Positions 1-4,923 are shown, numbered from the stretch's first letter. The stretch: 5,092 bases of DNA from an uncultured Atopobiaceae bacterium (GCA_947626465.1 CANQSI010000062.1:1-5092), one strand, 5' to 3'. Notes: generated by a model not told the origin, from the letters alone. Program-made: numbers and translations.

Positions 1-642
1 ATTCGCCCAGACTTCGAGGTTAAGATCGCCGTCCTTGCCCGAGACGGCGTTCACCGCAAGCACGCCGTCCGGCGCCATGCACGCCCTCACGCGCGCGAGC
101 GCCTTAGGACTCGCCATCTGGGGCTCCGCATCCATGCCGCGATACACGTCGAGGACGCAGGCGTCGTAGGTGGAGGGGCATTCCTCTAGGTAGCGCACCC
201 CGTCTTCGATGATCACATGGAGAAGTGGCGATCCGTCCTCGCCGCAAAGCGCCTCCGCATCCGCAAGCCCGAAGAACTCGCGCGCGATCCTCACCACGGA
301 AGGATCGATCTCCACCGCGTCCACGGCCACGCCGCGCCTCGCGAGCGAAACGGGATAGGAGAACCCTCCCCCGCCGATCGCGAGCACGCGCTCGGACGCC
401 CTCGGCCCAAAGAAGATGGCGTCGAACGCGCGCACATAGGGAAATACCAGCTCATCAGGATTATCGAGATCCATTCCCGATTGCCAGCCATGGTGTATGG
501 AGAGCACGCGCACGCGCCTGCCCGCGAAGCGCCGCGTCGTGAAGATCGCTGCGAGCCCTGCTTGGGTACGCCGAAGGTGGAACCCGTTATGCCAGGCGAT
601 CGCAATCGCGAGCGCGGCGGCGAGAGCAAAGGGCCAGATCAT
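1..642 (-). CDS. Membrane-anchored spermidine-synthase-like protein (SAM-binding Rossmann fold), 3' end cut by window
   Basis: The reading frame is open from ATG at 642 to the window edge: 214 codons, with the C-terminus missing. Residues 1-17 are a hydrophobic stretch rich in Ala, Ile and Leu, probably a membrane anchor. The spermidine-synthase-like fold follows: HHGWQSGMDLD (50-60) and ELVFPYVRAF (64-73) resemble the N-terminal substrate region. VLAIGGGGFSYP (86-97) is the nucleotide-binding glycine loop, VEIDP (110-114) carries the acidic ribose-binding residue, EDG (146-148) is the adenine-side motif and VLDVYRG (163-169) takes the place of the catalytic region. True SpeE enzymes have GGGDG and an Asp-x-x-Asp at the active site; here the loop is GGGGF and the second motif is LDVYRG. 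Polyamine synthesis is therefore uncertain, and a membrane-bound methyltransferase or aminopropyltransferase of unknown substrate is the safer call. It lies 18 nt after the small membrane protein gene, with only a weak SD, so translation may be coupled. Confidence 0.88.
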   Translation of the reverse strand, partial: MIWPFALAAALAIAIAWHNGFHLRRTQAGLAAIFTTRRFAGRRVRVLSIHHGWQSGMDLDNPDELVFPYVRAFDAIFFGPRASERVLAIGGGGFSYPVSLARRGVAVDAVEIDPSVVRIAREFFGLADAEALCGEDGSPLLHVIIEDGVRYLEECPSTYDACVLDVYRGMDAEPQMASPKALARVRACMAPDGVLAVNAVSGKDGDLNLEVWAN

Positions 643-660
643 GAAACGTCGAGCTCAGCC

Positions 661-765
661 CTAGAGTCCGAAGGGCTTCTTAAACGAGATCACGATCCAG
701 CTCACGAGCGCGATGATGAGCGCGATGATGAGGCAGATCACAGTCGGGTTCAGATTCAAAACCAT
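661..765 (-). CDS. Small single-pass membrane protein, 34 residues, unknown function
   Basis: A 35-codon frame starts with ATG at 765 and ends with TAG at 663-661. An AAGGG SD sits about 8 nt upstream, which supports real translation. The product has a short polar N-terminus (MVLNLNPT), a hydrophobic core at about residues 9-28 containing the repeated unit LIIA-LIIA, and a basic end (FKKPFGL), as expected for a single-pass protein with a cytoplasmic C-terminus. It is the first gene of the minus-strand unit and lies just upstream of the spermidine-synthase-like gene, so it may partner or stabilise that membrane-anchored enzyme; this is inferred from position only. I do not recognise a family. 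Genes this short are often missed. The alternative that it is a chance frame is less likely given the SD, the membrane pattern and the tight spacing. Confidence 0.6.
   Translation of the reverse strand: MVLNLNPTVICLIIALIIALVSWIVISFKKPFGL
706..729. repeat. Two perfect 12-bp tandem units inside the small membrane protein gene
   Basis: The unit GAGCGCGATGAT (plus strand) occurs at 706-717 and again at 718-729 with no mismatch, followed by a partial third copy. Read on the minus strand it keeps the frame and codes for the repeated LIIA in the membrane span. The length could change by slippage in steps of four residues without breaking the frame. Confidence 0.85.
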
Positions 766-843
766 GCCCAACGCCCTTCACCCTGCGTGACGTACGCCCC
801 GCATACCATCCGACTGCCCTATCGCTTCCACCATAGCGGAAAT

Positions 844-875
844 GCAGGGGTATTGAGGCGTGCCCGCAGGGGAAT
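844..875. promoter_or_regulatory. Direct repeat in the divergent spacer, possible regulator site
   Basis: GCAGGGGTAT (844-853) and GCAGGGGAAT (866-875) match at 9 of 10 positions, and their starts are 22 bp apart, close to two helical turns. They lie in the 153-bp spacer between the minus-strand small membrane protein gene and the serpin gene, 44-75 bp upstream of the serpin start. Such spacing suits a protein bound to one face of the DNA. I see no convincing -35/-10 pair on either strand of this spacer, so a regulatory role is only a suggestion. Confidence 0.3.
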
Positions 876-918
876 CCCATAGGATGTGCAAAGCCTCGCG
901 ACCCGAAATGAGGGCCCC

Positions 919-2148
919 ATGAAAACACGGCATGCGGCGCTGCTCGCAGCGCTTCTCGTCTGCGGCAGCCTCGCGGGATGCGGTGCGTCCCCCGAGCCGG
1001 AGCCTGCACCCGAGCCCGATGCAAACACCCAAACGGAAGAGGTGGCAAGCGTGTCCGATCCCGCGCCCTACTACGACCTCGGCCTCGGCCTCTTGAAGAA
1101 CATCGATGCGAAGGACGGAAACTCGCTTGTCTCCCCCATCTCGCTCGCGCGCCCGCTCGCCGTGCTCGCCACGGGCGCGGAGGGCGCCACGCGCACACAG
1201 ATCGAGGACGTACTCGGCGCGCCTGCCGACGGCTCGCTCGAGACCGAGCTCAAGAGCCTTGCCGAGAGCTGGAGCAAGGACGGCGACACCTTCTCGCTCG
1301 CCGATTCCATCTGGCTGAACGAGACCTTCGAGCCCAACGAGCAGTTCATCTCCTCCGCGCAAAACGACTTCGGCGCCGAGGTCTATGACCGCTCCTTCGA
1401 CAACGCCACGCTGCAGGAGATCAACGGCTGGGTGGACGAAAACACCCACGGTATGATCGATTCCATCCTCGAGAAAATCGACCCTTCCTACGCGCTCTAC
1501 GTGATCGACGCCTGCGCCTTCGAGGGCGGCTGGGAGACGCCCTACGAGGAGGGCGCGGTGGAGGAGGCCACCTTCCACGCGGAGGACGGCACCGAGGCCC
1601 GCGTGGACATGATGTATGAGCAGGATTCCTCGGGCTACCTCGAGAATGCCCAGTGCACCGGCTTCATGAAGCCCTACGCGGGCGGTCGCTATATGTTCGT
1701 GGGCCTGCTTCCGAAGGAGGGCACGAGCGTCTCCGAGCTCCTCGCCGAGACCACCGGCGCAGAGCTCGCCGACCTCGTGCGCATGGGCAGCCAGGGCAGC
1801 GTGACGACCGGCCTTCCCAAGTTCGACGGCGAATATGACATGGATCTCTCGGGCACGCTCCAGCGCCTCGGGATGACGGACGCCTTCGATCCGCAGCTCG
1901 CGAACTTCTCCGGCATCAGCCCTGAAAAGCTCTGCGTCGGCGAGGCGGTGCAGAAGACCTTCATCGAGGTAAACGAGGAGGGCACGAAGGCGAGCGCGGC
2001 CACGGAGATGGGCATTGAGGAGACGAGCATGGCGCCCGACCTCGAAGAGTCCCACCAGGTGGTGCTCGATCGGCCCTTCGCCTACCTCATCGTCGACGCC
2101 GTCGCGAACGTCCCCCTCTTCATGGGCACCGTGGGATCGATCGACTAG
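919..2148 (+). CDS. Serpin-family serine protease inhibitor, secreted lipoprotein
   Basis: A 409-residue serpin, close to full family length after its leader. The start is ATG 919 (SD GAGGG, 4 nt away) because it gives a clean lipoprotein signal: basic MKTRH, a hydrophobic core, then lipobox LAGC with Cys21 as the lipidated residue. In-frame GTG 886 would add 11 residues ahead of the signal. A Pro/Glu-rich tether (22-50) precedes the fold. Family marks are SPIS (72-75), NGWV..NT.G.I (169-180), FEGGW (201-205), a strand ending VDMM (229-232), LPKF (299-302), RLGM..AF (316-323) and the hinge EVNEEGT (350-356). The hinge has small residues at P12, P10 and P9, as in inhibitory serpins. By canonical count P1 is Thr369 and P1' Ser370, but the loop is about six residues longer than in alpha-1-antitrypsin, so P1 is uncertain. 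Two shutter residues differ (Asp197, Gln345). It probably protects the cell surface from host or microbial proteases. It is transcribed alone. Confidence 0.95.
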   Translation: MKTRHAALLAALLVCGSLAGCGASPEPEPAPEPDANTQTEEVASVSDPAPYYDLGLGLLKNIDAKDGNSLVSPISLARPLAVLATGAEGATRTQIEDVLGAPADGSLETELKSLAESWSKDGDTFSLADSIWLNETFEPNEQFISSAQNDFGAEVYDRSFDNATLQEINGWVDENTHGMIDSILEKIDPSYALYVIDACAFEGGWETPYEEGAVEEATFHAEDGTEARVDMMYEQDSSGYLENAQCTGFMKPYAGGRYMFVGLLPKEGTSVSELLAETTGAELADLVRMGSQGSVTTGLPKFDGEYDMDLSGTLQRLGMTDAFDPQLANFSGISPEKLCVGEAVQKTFIEVNEEGTKASAATEMGIEETSMAPDLEESHQVVLDRPFAYLIVDAVANVPLFMGTVGSID

Positions 2149-2175
2149 ACACCCATAGGCTTACGCATCAATGTG

Positions 2176-2235
2176 TGCGCCGCATAGCCACTTTCTCCGT
2201 GCGAGACCACACCGAAAAAGTGGCTATGCGGCGTA
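2176..2235. repeat. Near-perfect 60-bp palindrome; possible terminator or dispersed repeat
   Basis: The arms CGCCGCATAGCCACTTT (2178-2194) and its exact complement (2217-2233) give 17 uninterrupted base pairs. One wobble and one normal pair add to the base. Inward, matching resumes after single mismatches almost to a 4-nt tip, so nearly the whole 60 nt can fold. It begins 29 nt past the serpin stop, a terminator position. Neither strand has a T-run after the stem, so it is not a standard intrinsic terminator. A REP-like dispersed element is the alternative. Confidence 0.65.
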
Positions 2236-2282
2236 AAAGTAAACGCTAGTCGCGCTTTAGCCCGGCTTTAGGAGCGCTCGGC

Positions 2283-2333
2283 AGACTTCCTTCCCAACGG
2301 CGGAGATAAGGCTCCGCCCCAAGGAAGGAGTCT
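2283..2333 (+). promoter_or_regulatory. Leader hairpin that sequesters the ribosome binding site
   Basis: The SD for the gene at 2337 is GGAAGGAG (2323-2330), 6 nt before ATG. Its whole length pairs with AGACTTCCTTCC at 2283-2294: 2323-2329 with 2288-2294, then 2330-2333 with 2283-2286, leaving one bulged T (2287), 11 pairs in all. Inside this, GGCGGAG (2299-2305) and CTCCGCC (2312-2318) form a second stem of 7 pairs with a 6-nt loop; 4-nt strands lie on each side between the two stems. The start codon lies just outside the base. The fold would block ribosome entry unless it is opened by a factor, a small molecule, heat or an upstream ribosome. I cannot match it to a known riboswitch class. 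Confidence 0.55.
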
Positions 2334-2336
2334 TCC

Positions 2337-2702
2337 ATGTTCAACCGTTTGCCCATGGGCATGGCCGGCGGCAACGTGCTGCTCGGCGTCTTCGGCCTCA
2401 TTTTCACGGCAGCGCTCATCGCGGCCACCATCATCGCCATTGTGATGCTCATCGACGCCGCACGCGCGAAGGGCGTTGAGGTGAAGGGCGCGAGGCTCGC
2501 CGGTTTCTGGATCGTCGGCATCGTGCTCACCCCCTTCATGCTCGGCCTCTACGTGCTCTGCATGAAGCCGCGCGAGGCGCGGGAGCAGGTCGCGGTCTTC
2601 GAGGCCGTGCAGGGTGAGCCCACGCCGTTTGATCCTAAGGCTTCCGTGCCCACGCAGCAGATCCCCTCGGATCCCACCACCACTGACAGCGCCCTCGCCT
2701 AG
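2337..2702 (+). CDS. Small integral membrane protein with two membrane segments, unknown function
   Basis: A 121-residue protein. ATG 2337 is chosen because the strong SD GGAAGGAG ends 6 nt upstream; internal Met7 and Met9 lack one. Two hydrophobic segments are clear, about residues 13-39 and 54-75. They are joined by a basic loop (ARAKGVEVKGAR). The second reads GFWIVGIVLTPFMLGLYVL and has a Pro in its middle. A basic KPREAREQ patch follows, then a hydrophilic tail from about 84 to 121 rich in Pro, Thr and Ser with no recognisable domain. The layout vaguely recalls small two-helix proteins such as the phospholipase-D N-terminal module, but I would not assign that. It is followed after 50 nt by a gene for an exported low-complexity protein on the same strand, so the two are probably co-transcribed. 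Translation may be controlled by the hairpin over its SD. No catalytic motif is seen. Confidence 0.8.
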   Translation: MFNRLPMGMAGGNVLLGVFGLIFTAALIAATIIAIVMLIDAARAKGVEVKGARLAGFWIVGIVLTPFMLGLYVLCMKPREAREQVAVFEAVQGEPTPFDPKASVPTQQIPSDPTTTDSALA

Positions 2703-2752
2703 CGCGGCAAAGCATCCCGCACCTCCCCGCCATCGCACACGAAAGGCAGCAC

Positions 2753-3205
2753 ATGCATATCCTTCTCGCCCTCCTCGCGTCGCTCGCGCTCCTCGTGCCA
2801 GGCACGGGCATCGTGGCGGCGAACATACTCGACCACGACGACGCACCCACAGCCCAAGCCCCACAGGGCACCTACGACGACGTCGATGACCTCGACGACC
2901 GCTTCGAGAACCGGTTCGACTTCGAGGATCGCGACTTCGACGAGCACCTCGACCGCCACGACCTCGAGGATCGCTTCGACATCGACTTCGAGGATCTCGT
3001 GGAACATCAGCTCATGAACGGCCAGCGCGGTAACGGCCGGAACCAGCAGAACCAGCAGCAAGACACCCAGAATCAGAGCACCCAGACGCAGCAGAACCAA
3101 AGCACCCCGCAGAGCCAGCAGACGCCGCAAAAGCAGCAGAACCAGCAGCAAAACCAAAATCAGAACCAGAACACGCAGGACAACCAGTCCAACGGCGCTG
3201 TCTAG
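2753..3205 (+). CDS. Exported low-complexity protein: acidic repeats plus Gln/Asn-rich tail
   Basis: A 150-residue protein starting at ATG 2753, with SD AAAGG 6 nt upstream. Residues 1-23 form a signal peptide or anchor: a hydrophobic run rich in Leu and Ala, ending VAA before Asn24. Residues 42-85 are very acidic and contain four loose copies of D-[L/F]-[D/E]-D-[R/L] at 46, 56, 70 and 78; the DNA of the last three is nearly the same, which suggests internal duplication. Residues 97-147 hold 36 Gln or Asn among 51, with Thr, Ser and Pro between, no aromatic residue and one Lys, as in prion-like or flexible linker sequence. There is no Cys in the protein and no sorting motif at the C-terminus. 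I recognise no family. An extracellular or wall-exposed role in adhesion, cation binding or assembly is conceivable but unproven. It probably shares a transcript with the upstream two-helix membrane protein. The signal peptide and SD argue against a spurious frame. Confidence 0.75.
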   Translation: MHILLALLASLALLVPGTGIVAANILDHDDAPTAQAPQGTYDDVDDLDDRFENRFDFEDRDFDEHLDRHDLEDRFDIDFEDLVEHQLMNGQRGNGRNQQNQQQDTQNQSTQTQQNQSTPQSQQTPQKQQNQQQNQNQNQNTQDNQSNGAV

Positions 3206-3212
3206 CCCCTCT

Positions 3213-3263
3213 CATGCAGAAGGCCCCCACGGCGCATGGTGCGCACGAGGGGCCTTCAGCATG
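3213..3263. terminator. Long GC-rich hairpin between convergent genes, likely bidirectional terminator
   Basis: GAAGGCCCC (3219-3227) pairs perfectly with GGGGCCTTC (3249-3257). After one A/A mismatch the stem extends by 5 more pairs (3213-3217 with 3259-3263). The 21-nt loop holds a small GCGC/GCGC hairpin of its own (3232-3235, 3241-3244). It starts 8 nt after the stop of the exported protein gene and lies 25 nt past the stop of the facing HAD gene. No T-run follows on either strand, so it is an atypical intrinsic terminator, and the call rests mainly on position and stem strength. Confidence 0.6.
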
Positions 3264-3294
3264 CAGATCCTCTATTCGGCAGATCCTCTACTCG
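3263..3294. repeat. 16-bp tandem duplication across the end of the HAD gene
   Basis: GCAGATCCTCTATTCG (3263-3278) is followed directly by GCAGATCCTCTACTCG (3279-3294), with one difference. The second copy contains the TAG stop of the minus-strand HAD gene. The first lies beyond it and touches the terminator hairpin. It looks like a small recent duplication. Confidence 0.7.
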
Positions 3295-4130
3295 CGAAGC
3301 CCGAGCGCCGTAAGGGCGTTCCACACGCCGTCGGCATCGCAGGCGCTCGTGATGTAGTCCGCGACGGCCTTCACCTCGGGCGCGCCGTTTCCCATGGCCA
3401 CCCCCACCCCGGCAAATGCGACCATGTCGCGATCGTTGTTGCCATCGCCGAAGGCAAGGCACTGCTCGCGCGTGGCCCCGAGGGCGCGGAGCACGGCCTT
3501 CATGCCCTCCTGCTTGCCGCCGTCAGCAGGCACGATGTCGGCGAACCACTCGGTCCAGCGCACGCTCTTGAGATGCGGCGTGTGGGCGAGCACCTCGGCG
3601 TCGCGCTCTGGCGGCACGACGGCGTTCAGCTGGTAGACCGGGCGAGAAAGGTCGAGCTCGGAGTAGTCGACGGCGGGAGAGTGCTCCCAGGAGTCGTTGA
3701 TCACCGCGCGATCGCCTCCCGGTACGGCCACCGCGAGGTCGTGGTCGTAGGTGAGCGCGAGCCCGTAGCCCTTCTCCCTCGCCTCTGCGATGGCCGTCAA
3801 CACGTCGCCGTGGTCGAGCTCCTGCGCGCGGACAAGCTCGCCATCGAGCACGCAGTAGCTCCCGTTCGCGCAAAGCCAGCCGTCGAAGTCGTGGAAGCGC
3901 GCCACCTCCTGCGCAAAGTCGAGGTGGCGGCCCGTACAGACGACGATCTTCACGCCTCGCTCCTGGAGCCAGTCCAAGGCGGCCACGGTCGAGGGCGGCA
4001 TGGTGCCCGTGCCGATGGGCATGATCGTGCCGTCGATGTCGAAGAAGGCCACCTTGGCCGACGCGGCTCGCTCGCGAGACGTAGCCGTGGCCGGCTCGGG
4101 CCACACGGGGGCGTCCACCCTCCCGCTCAC
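3288..4130 (-). CDS. Cof-type HAD-superfamily phosphatase
   Basis: A 280-residue hydrolase of the haloacid dehalogenase superfamily, Cof/YbhA-like group with a type II cap, probably acting on sugar phosphates or similar small phosphorylated metabolites in the cytoplasm. All four motifs are present. FFDIDGT has nucleophile Asp31 and general acid Asp33; VCTGR has Thr66; GGKQEGM has Lys206; GDGNND has the Mg-binding Asp229 and Asp233. These are followed by the typical GVAMGNG and VKAVADYIT. The cap lies between motifs II and III, about residues 85-195. I chose GTG at 4130 because it overlaps the upstream stop as GTGA, which allows coupled translation. GTG 4103 (GGGAGG 11 nt upstream, 271 residues) is a fair alternative. 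ATG 4190 would overlap the flavin gene by 64 nt and add an Arg-rich stretch out of keeping with the family. Substrate cannot be told from sequence. Confidence 0.93.
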   Translation of the reverse strand: MSGRVDAPVWPEPATATSRERAASAKVAFFDIDGTIMPIGTGTMPPSTVAALDWLQERGVKIVVCTGRHLDFAQEVARFHDFDGWLCANGSYCVLDGELVRAQELDHGDVLTAIAEAREKGYGLALTYDHDLAVAVPGGDRAVINDSWEHSPAVDYSELDLSRPVYQLNAVVPPERDAEVLAHTPHLKSVRWTEWFADIVPADGGKQEGMKAVLRALGATREQCLAFGDGNNDRDMVAFAGVGVAMGNGAPEVKAVADYITSACDADGVWNALTALGLRE

Positions 4131-4720
4131 GCTTCGTCGCCGTCGTGGTGATGGTGGTGCTCGCAGCCGCACTCGTCGTCGCAGCCGCACTCATCCTCGT
4201 CGTCGAGGACGCTTTCGGCCACGTAGACATGCTCGATGATGCCCCAGTAGGCCGTGTGGAGCGGCGTTTCGCCGGGATAGCGCGAGCCGAGGATCGCCTT
4301 GTCGAGGAACCTCCCGGCCTCGAAGTCCGCGCTATAGACCTTGCGGCAGCTGATGATGAGCTCGGCGTCCTCAAAGGCGATAGCGCCGTCGTCCACCTCC
4401 ATGGGCTTGATGCCACACTCGGTCTTATCGGTGTTGCGCCCGGAGCGCGAGCCGCAGAAGTTCAGCTTCTCGCGATCCTCCTCGCCGAAGAAGGAGATGG
4501 TGAAGCGATCGTTTGCCTCCATGAAGCCATGGGTGTGGCGGTCGGGGCGCACGTAGACCGTAGCCATGGGCTGGCTCCAAAGCGTGCCGAGACCGCCCCA
4601 GCCGATGGTCATCGTGTTCCACGATTGCGCCGTGCCCGCCGTGAGCAGGGCCCAATCGGTGGCGAAGATATCCATGGGTTGGAGGCTTAGCTCCTTGGGG
4701 TCGACGTCGTAGAACTCCAT
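4127..4720 (-). CDS. Flavin reductase family protein (FMN-binding split barrel) with Cys/His-rich metal-binding tail
   Basis: A 197-residue protein of the flavin-reductase-like split-barrel family, which binds FMN and usually passes electrons from NAD(P)H or acts as an oxidoreductase in the cytoplasm. Core marks are WALLTAG (23-29), NTMTIGWGGLGTLW (35-48), ATVYVRPDRHTHGF (53-66) and FTISFF (73-78), matching the flavin-binding strands and the loop contacting the phosphate. After the barrel ends near 172, an acidic tail carries CGC (178-180), DDE, CGC (184-186), E and five His (188-192), then GDEA. Such Cys/His clusters bind Zn, Ni or Cu in other proteins. Start: two ATGs lie in tandem (4723, 4720); SD GAAGGAG is 3 nt from the first and 6 nt from the second, so 4720 is preferred. 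First gene of an operon with the HAD phosphatase, whose GTG overlaps this stop. The reaction partner is unknown. Confidence 0.9.
   Translation of the reverse strand: MEFYDVDPKELSLQPMDIFATDWALLTAGTAQSWNTMTIGWGGLGTLWSQPMATVYVRPDRHTHGFMEANDRFTISFFGEEDREKLNFCGSRSGRNTDKTECGIKPMEVDDGAIAFEDAELIISCRKVYSADFEAGRFLDKAILGSRYPGETPLHTAYWGIIEHVYVAESVLDDEDECGCDDECGCEHHHHHDGDEA
4161..4192. repeat. 18-bp tandem repeat coding the duplicated Cys-Gly-Cys motif
   Basis: TCGCAGCCGCACTC occurs at 4161-4174 and 4179-4192, a period of 18 bp. On the minus strand each unit encodes Asp-Glu-Cys-Gly-Cys-(Asp/Glu), so the two CGC motifs of the flavin protein tail arose by an in-frame duplication. Confidence 0.85.
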
Positions 4721-4852
4721 CATTCGCTCCTTCGCTTCTCCGTTGCTTCTCCGCGTTGCCGTTCTCGATCATTTTCCCACACCATGGCAACAGCATTAAG
4801 GAGCCCTTGCGCGCCTGCACGGCGATGGGCGTGATGGATCTGCGAACTCTCA

Positions 4853-4891
4853 ATTCGAGCCGTCGGTTCGCTTGCACTTAGCGGCTCGAAT
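4853..4891. repeat. 10-bp perfect inverted repeat upstream of the tRNA pair
   Basis: ATTCGAGCCG (4853-4862) and its exact complement CGGCTCGAAT (4882-4891) flank a 19-nt loop. The loop contains the candidate -35 box and the right arm lies in the spacer before the candidate -10 box, so the repeat could be an operator. It could also be a weak terminator or a chance palindrome. The rest of the 4724-4923 spacer shows no gene. Confidence 0.5.
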
Positions 4892-4900
4892 CGCGACAAT
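4872..4900 (+). promoter_or_regulatory. Candidate promoter for the tRNA-His/tRNA-Lys unit
   Basis: TTGCAC (4872-4877) and GACAAT (4895-4900) are separated by 17 bp, matching the sigma-70-type consensus at 3 of 6 and 4 of 6 positions. Transcription would begin near 4907, about 17 nt before the tRNA-His. Position and spacing are good; box matches are modest. Confidence 0.4.
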
Positions 4901-4923
4901 AGCCGAGCACCAACGCTCCATAT

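Noticed and set aside
217..882. 221-codon plus-strand frame in the left part
   Set aside because: It runs antisense to the spermidine-synthase-like gene and the small membrane protein gene; the product is an Arg/Glu/Pro-rich mix without motifs.
886..918. GTG 886 as serpin start
   Set aside because: It places 11 polar residues in front of the lipoprotein signal peptide, while ATG 919 has its own SD and a normal signal length.
778..2055. Long open frame of 425 codons on the minus strand opposite the serpin
   Set aside because: It lies antisense to a clearly coding serpin frame, is rich in Arg/Leu/Gly/Ala as GC-rich shadow frames are, and shows no recognisable domain.
2254..2271. Direct repeat GCTTTAG x2, 11 bp apart, before the leader hairpin
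   Set aside because: Seven bases with no promoter boxes nearby; too short to separate from chance.
3261..4151. 296-codon plus-strand frame across the HAD gene
   Set aside because: It is antisense to a protein with all four HAD motifs, and its own product has no family features.
4142..4156. Five-His run as a cloning affinity tag
   Set aside because: It is followed by DGDEA before the stop, mixes CAC and CAT codons, sits beside Cys repeats and overlaps the next gene, so it is native.
4131..4190. Upstream ATG start for the HAD gene at 4190
   Set aside because: It would add 20 mostly Arg/Pro residues and overlap the flavin-reductase gene by 64 nt; the GTGA overlap start is more natural.
4145..4690. 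181-codon plus-strand frame across the flavin-reductase gene
   Set aside because: Antisense shadow of a well-supported gene; no SD and no domain.
4769..4797. Possible promoter for the flavin-reductase operon on the minus strand (TTAATG, 17 bp, GAAAAT)
   Set aside because: The -35 box matches only half of the consensus and nothing else supports it.
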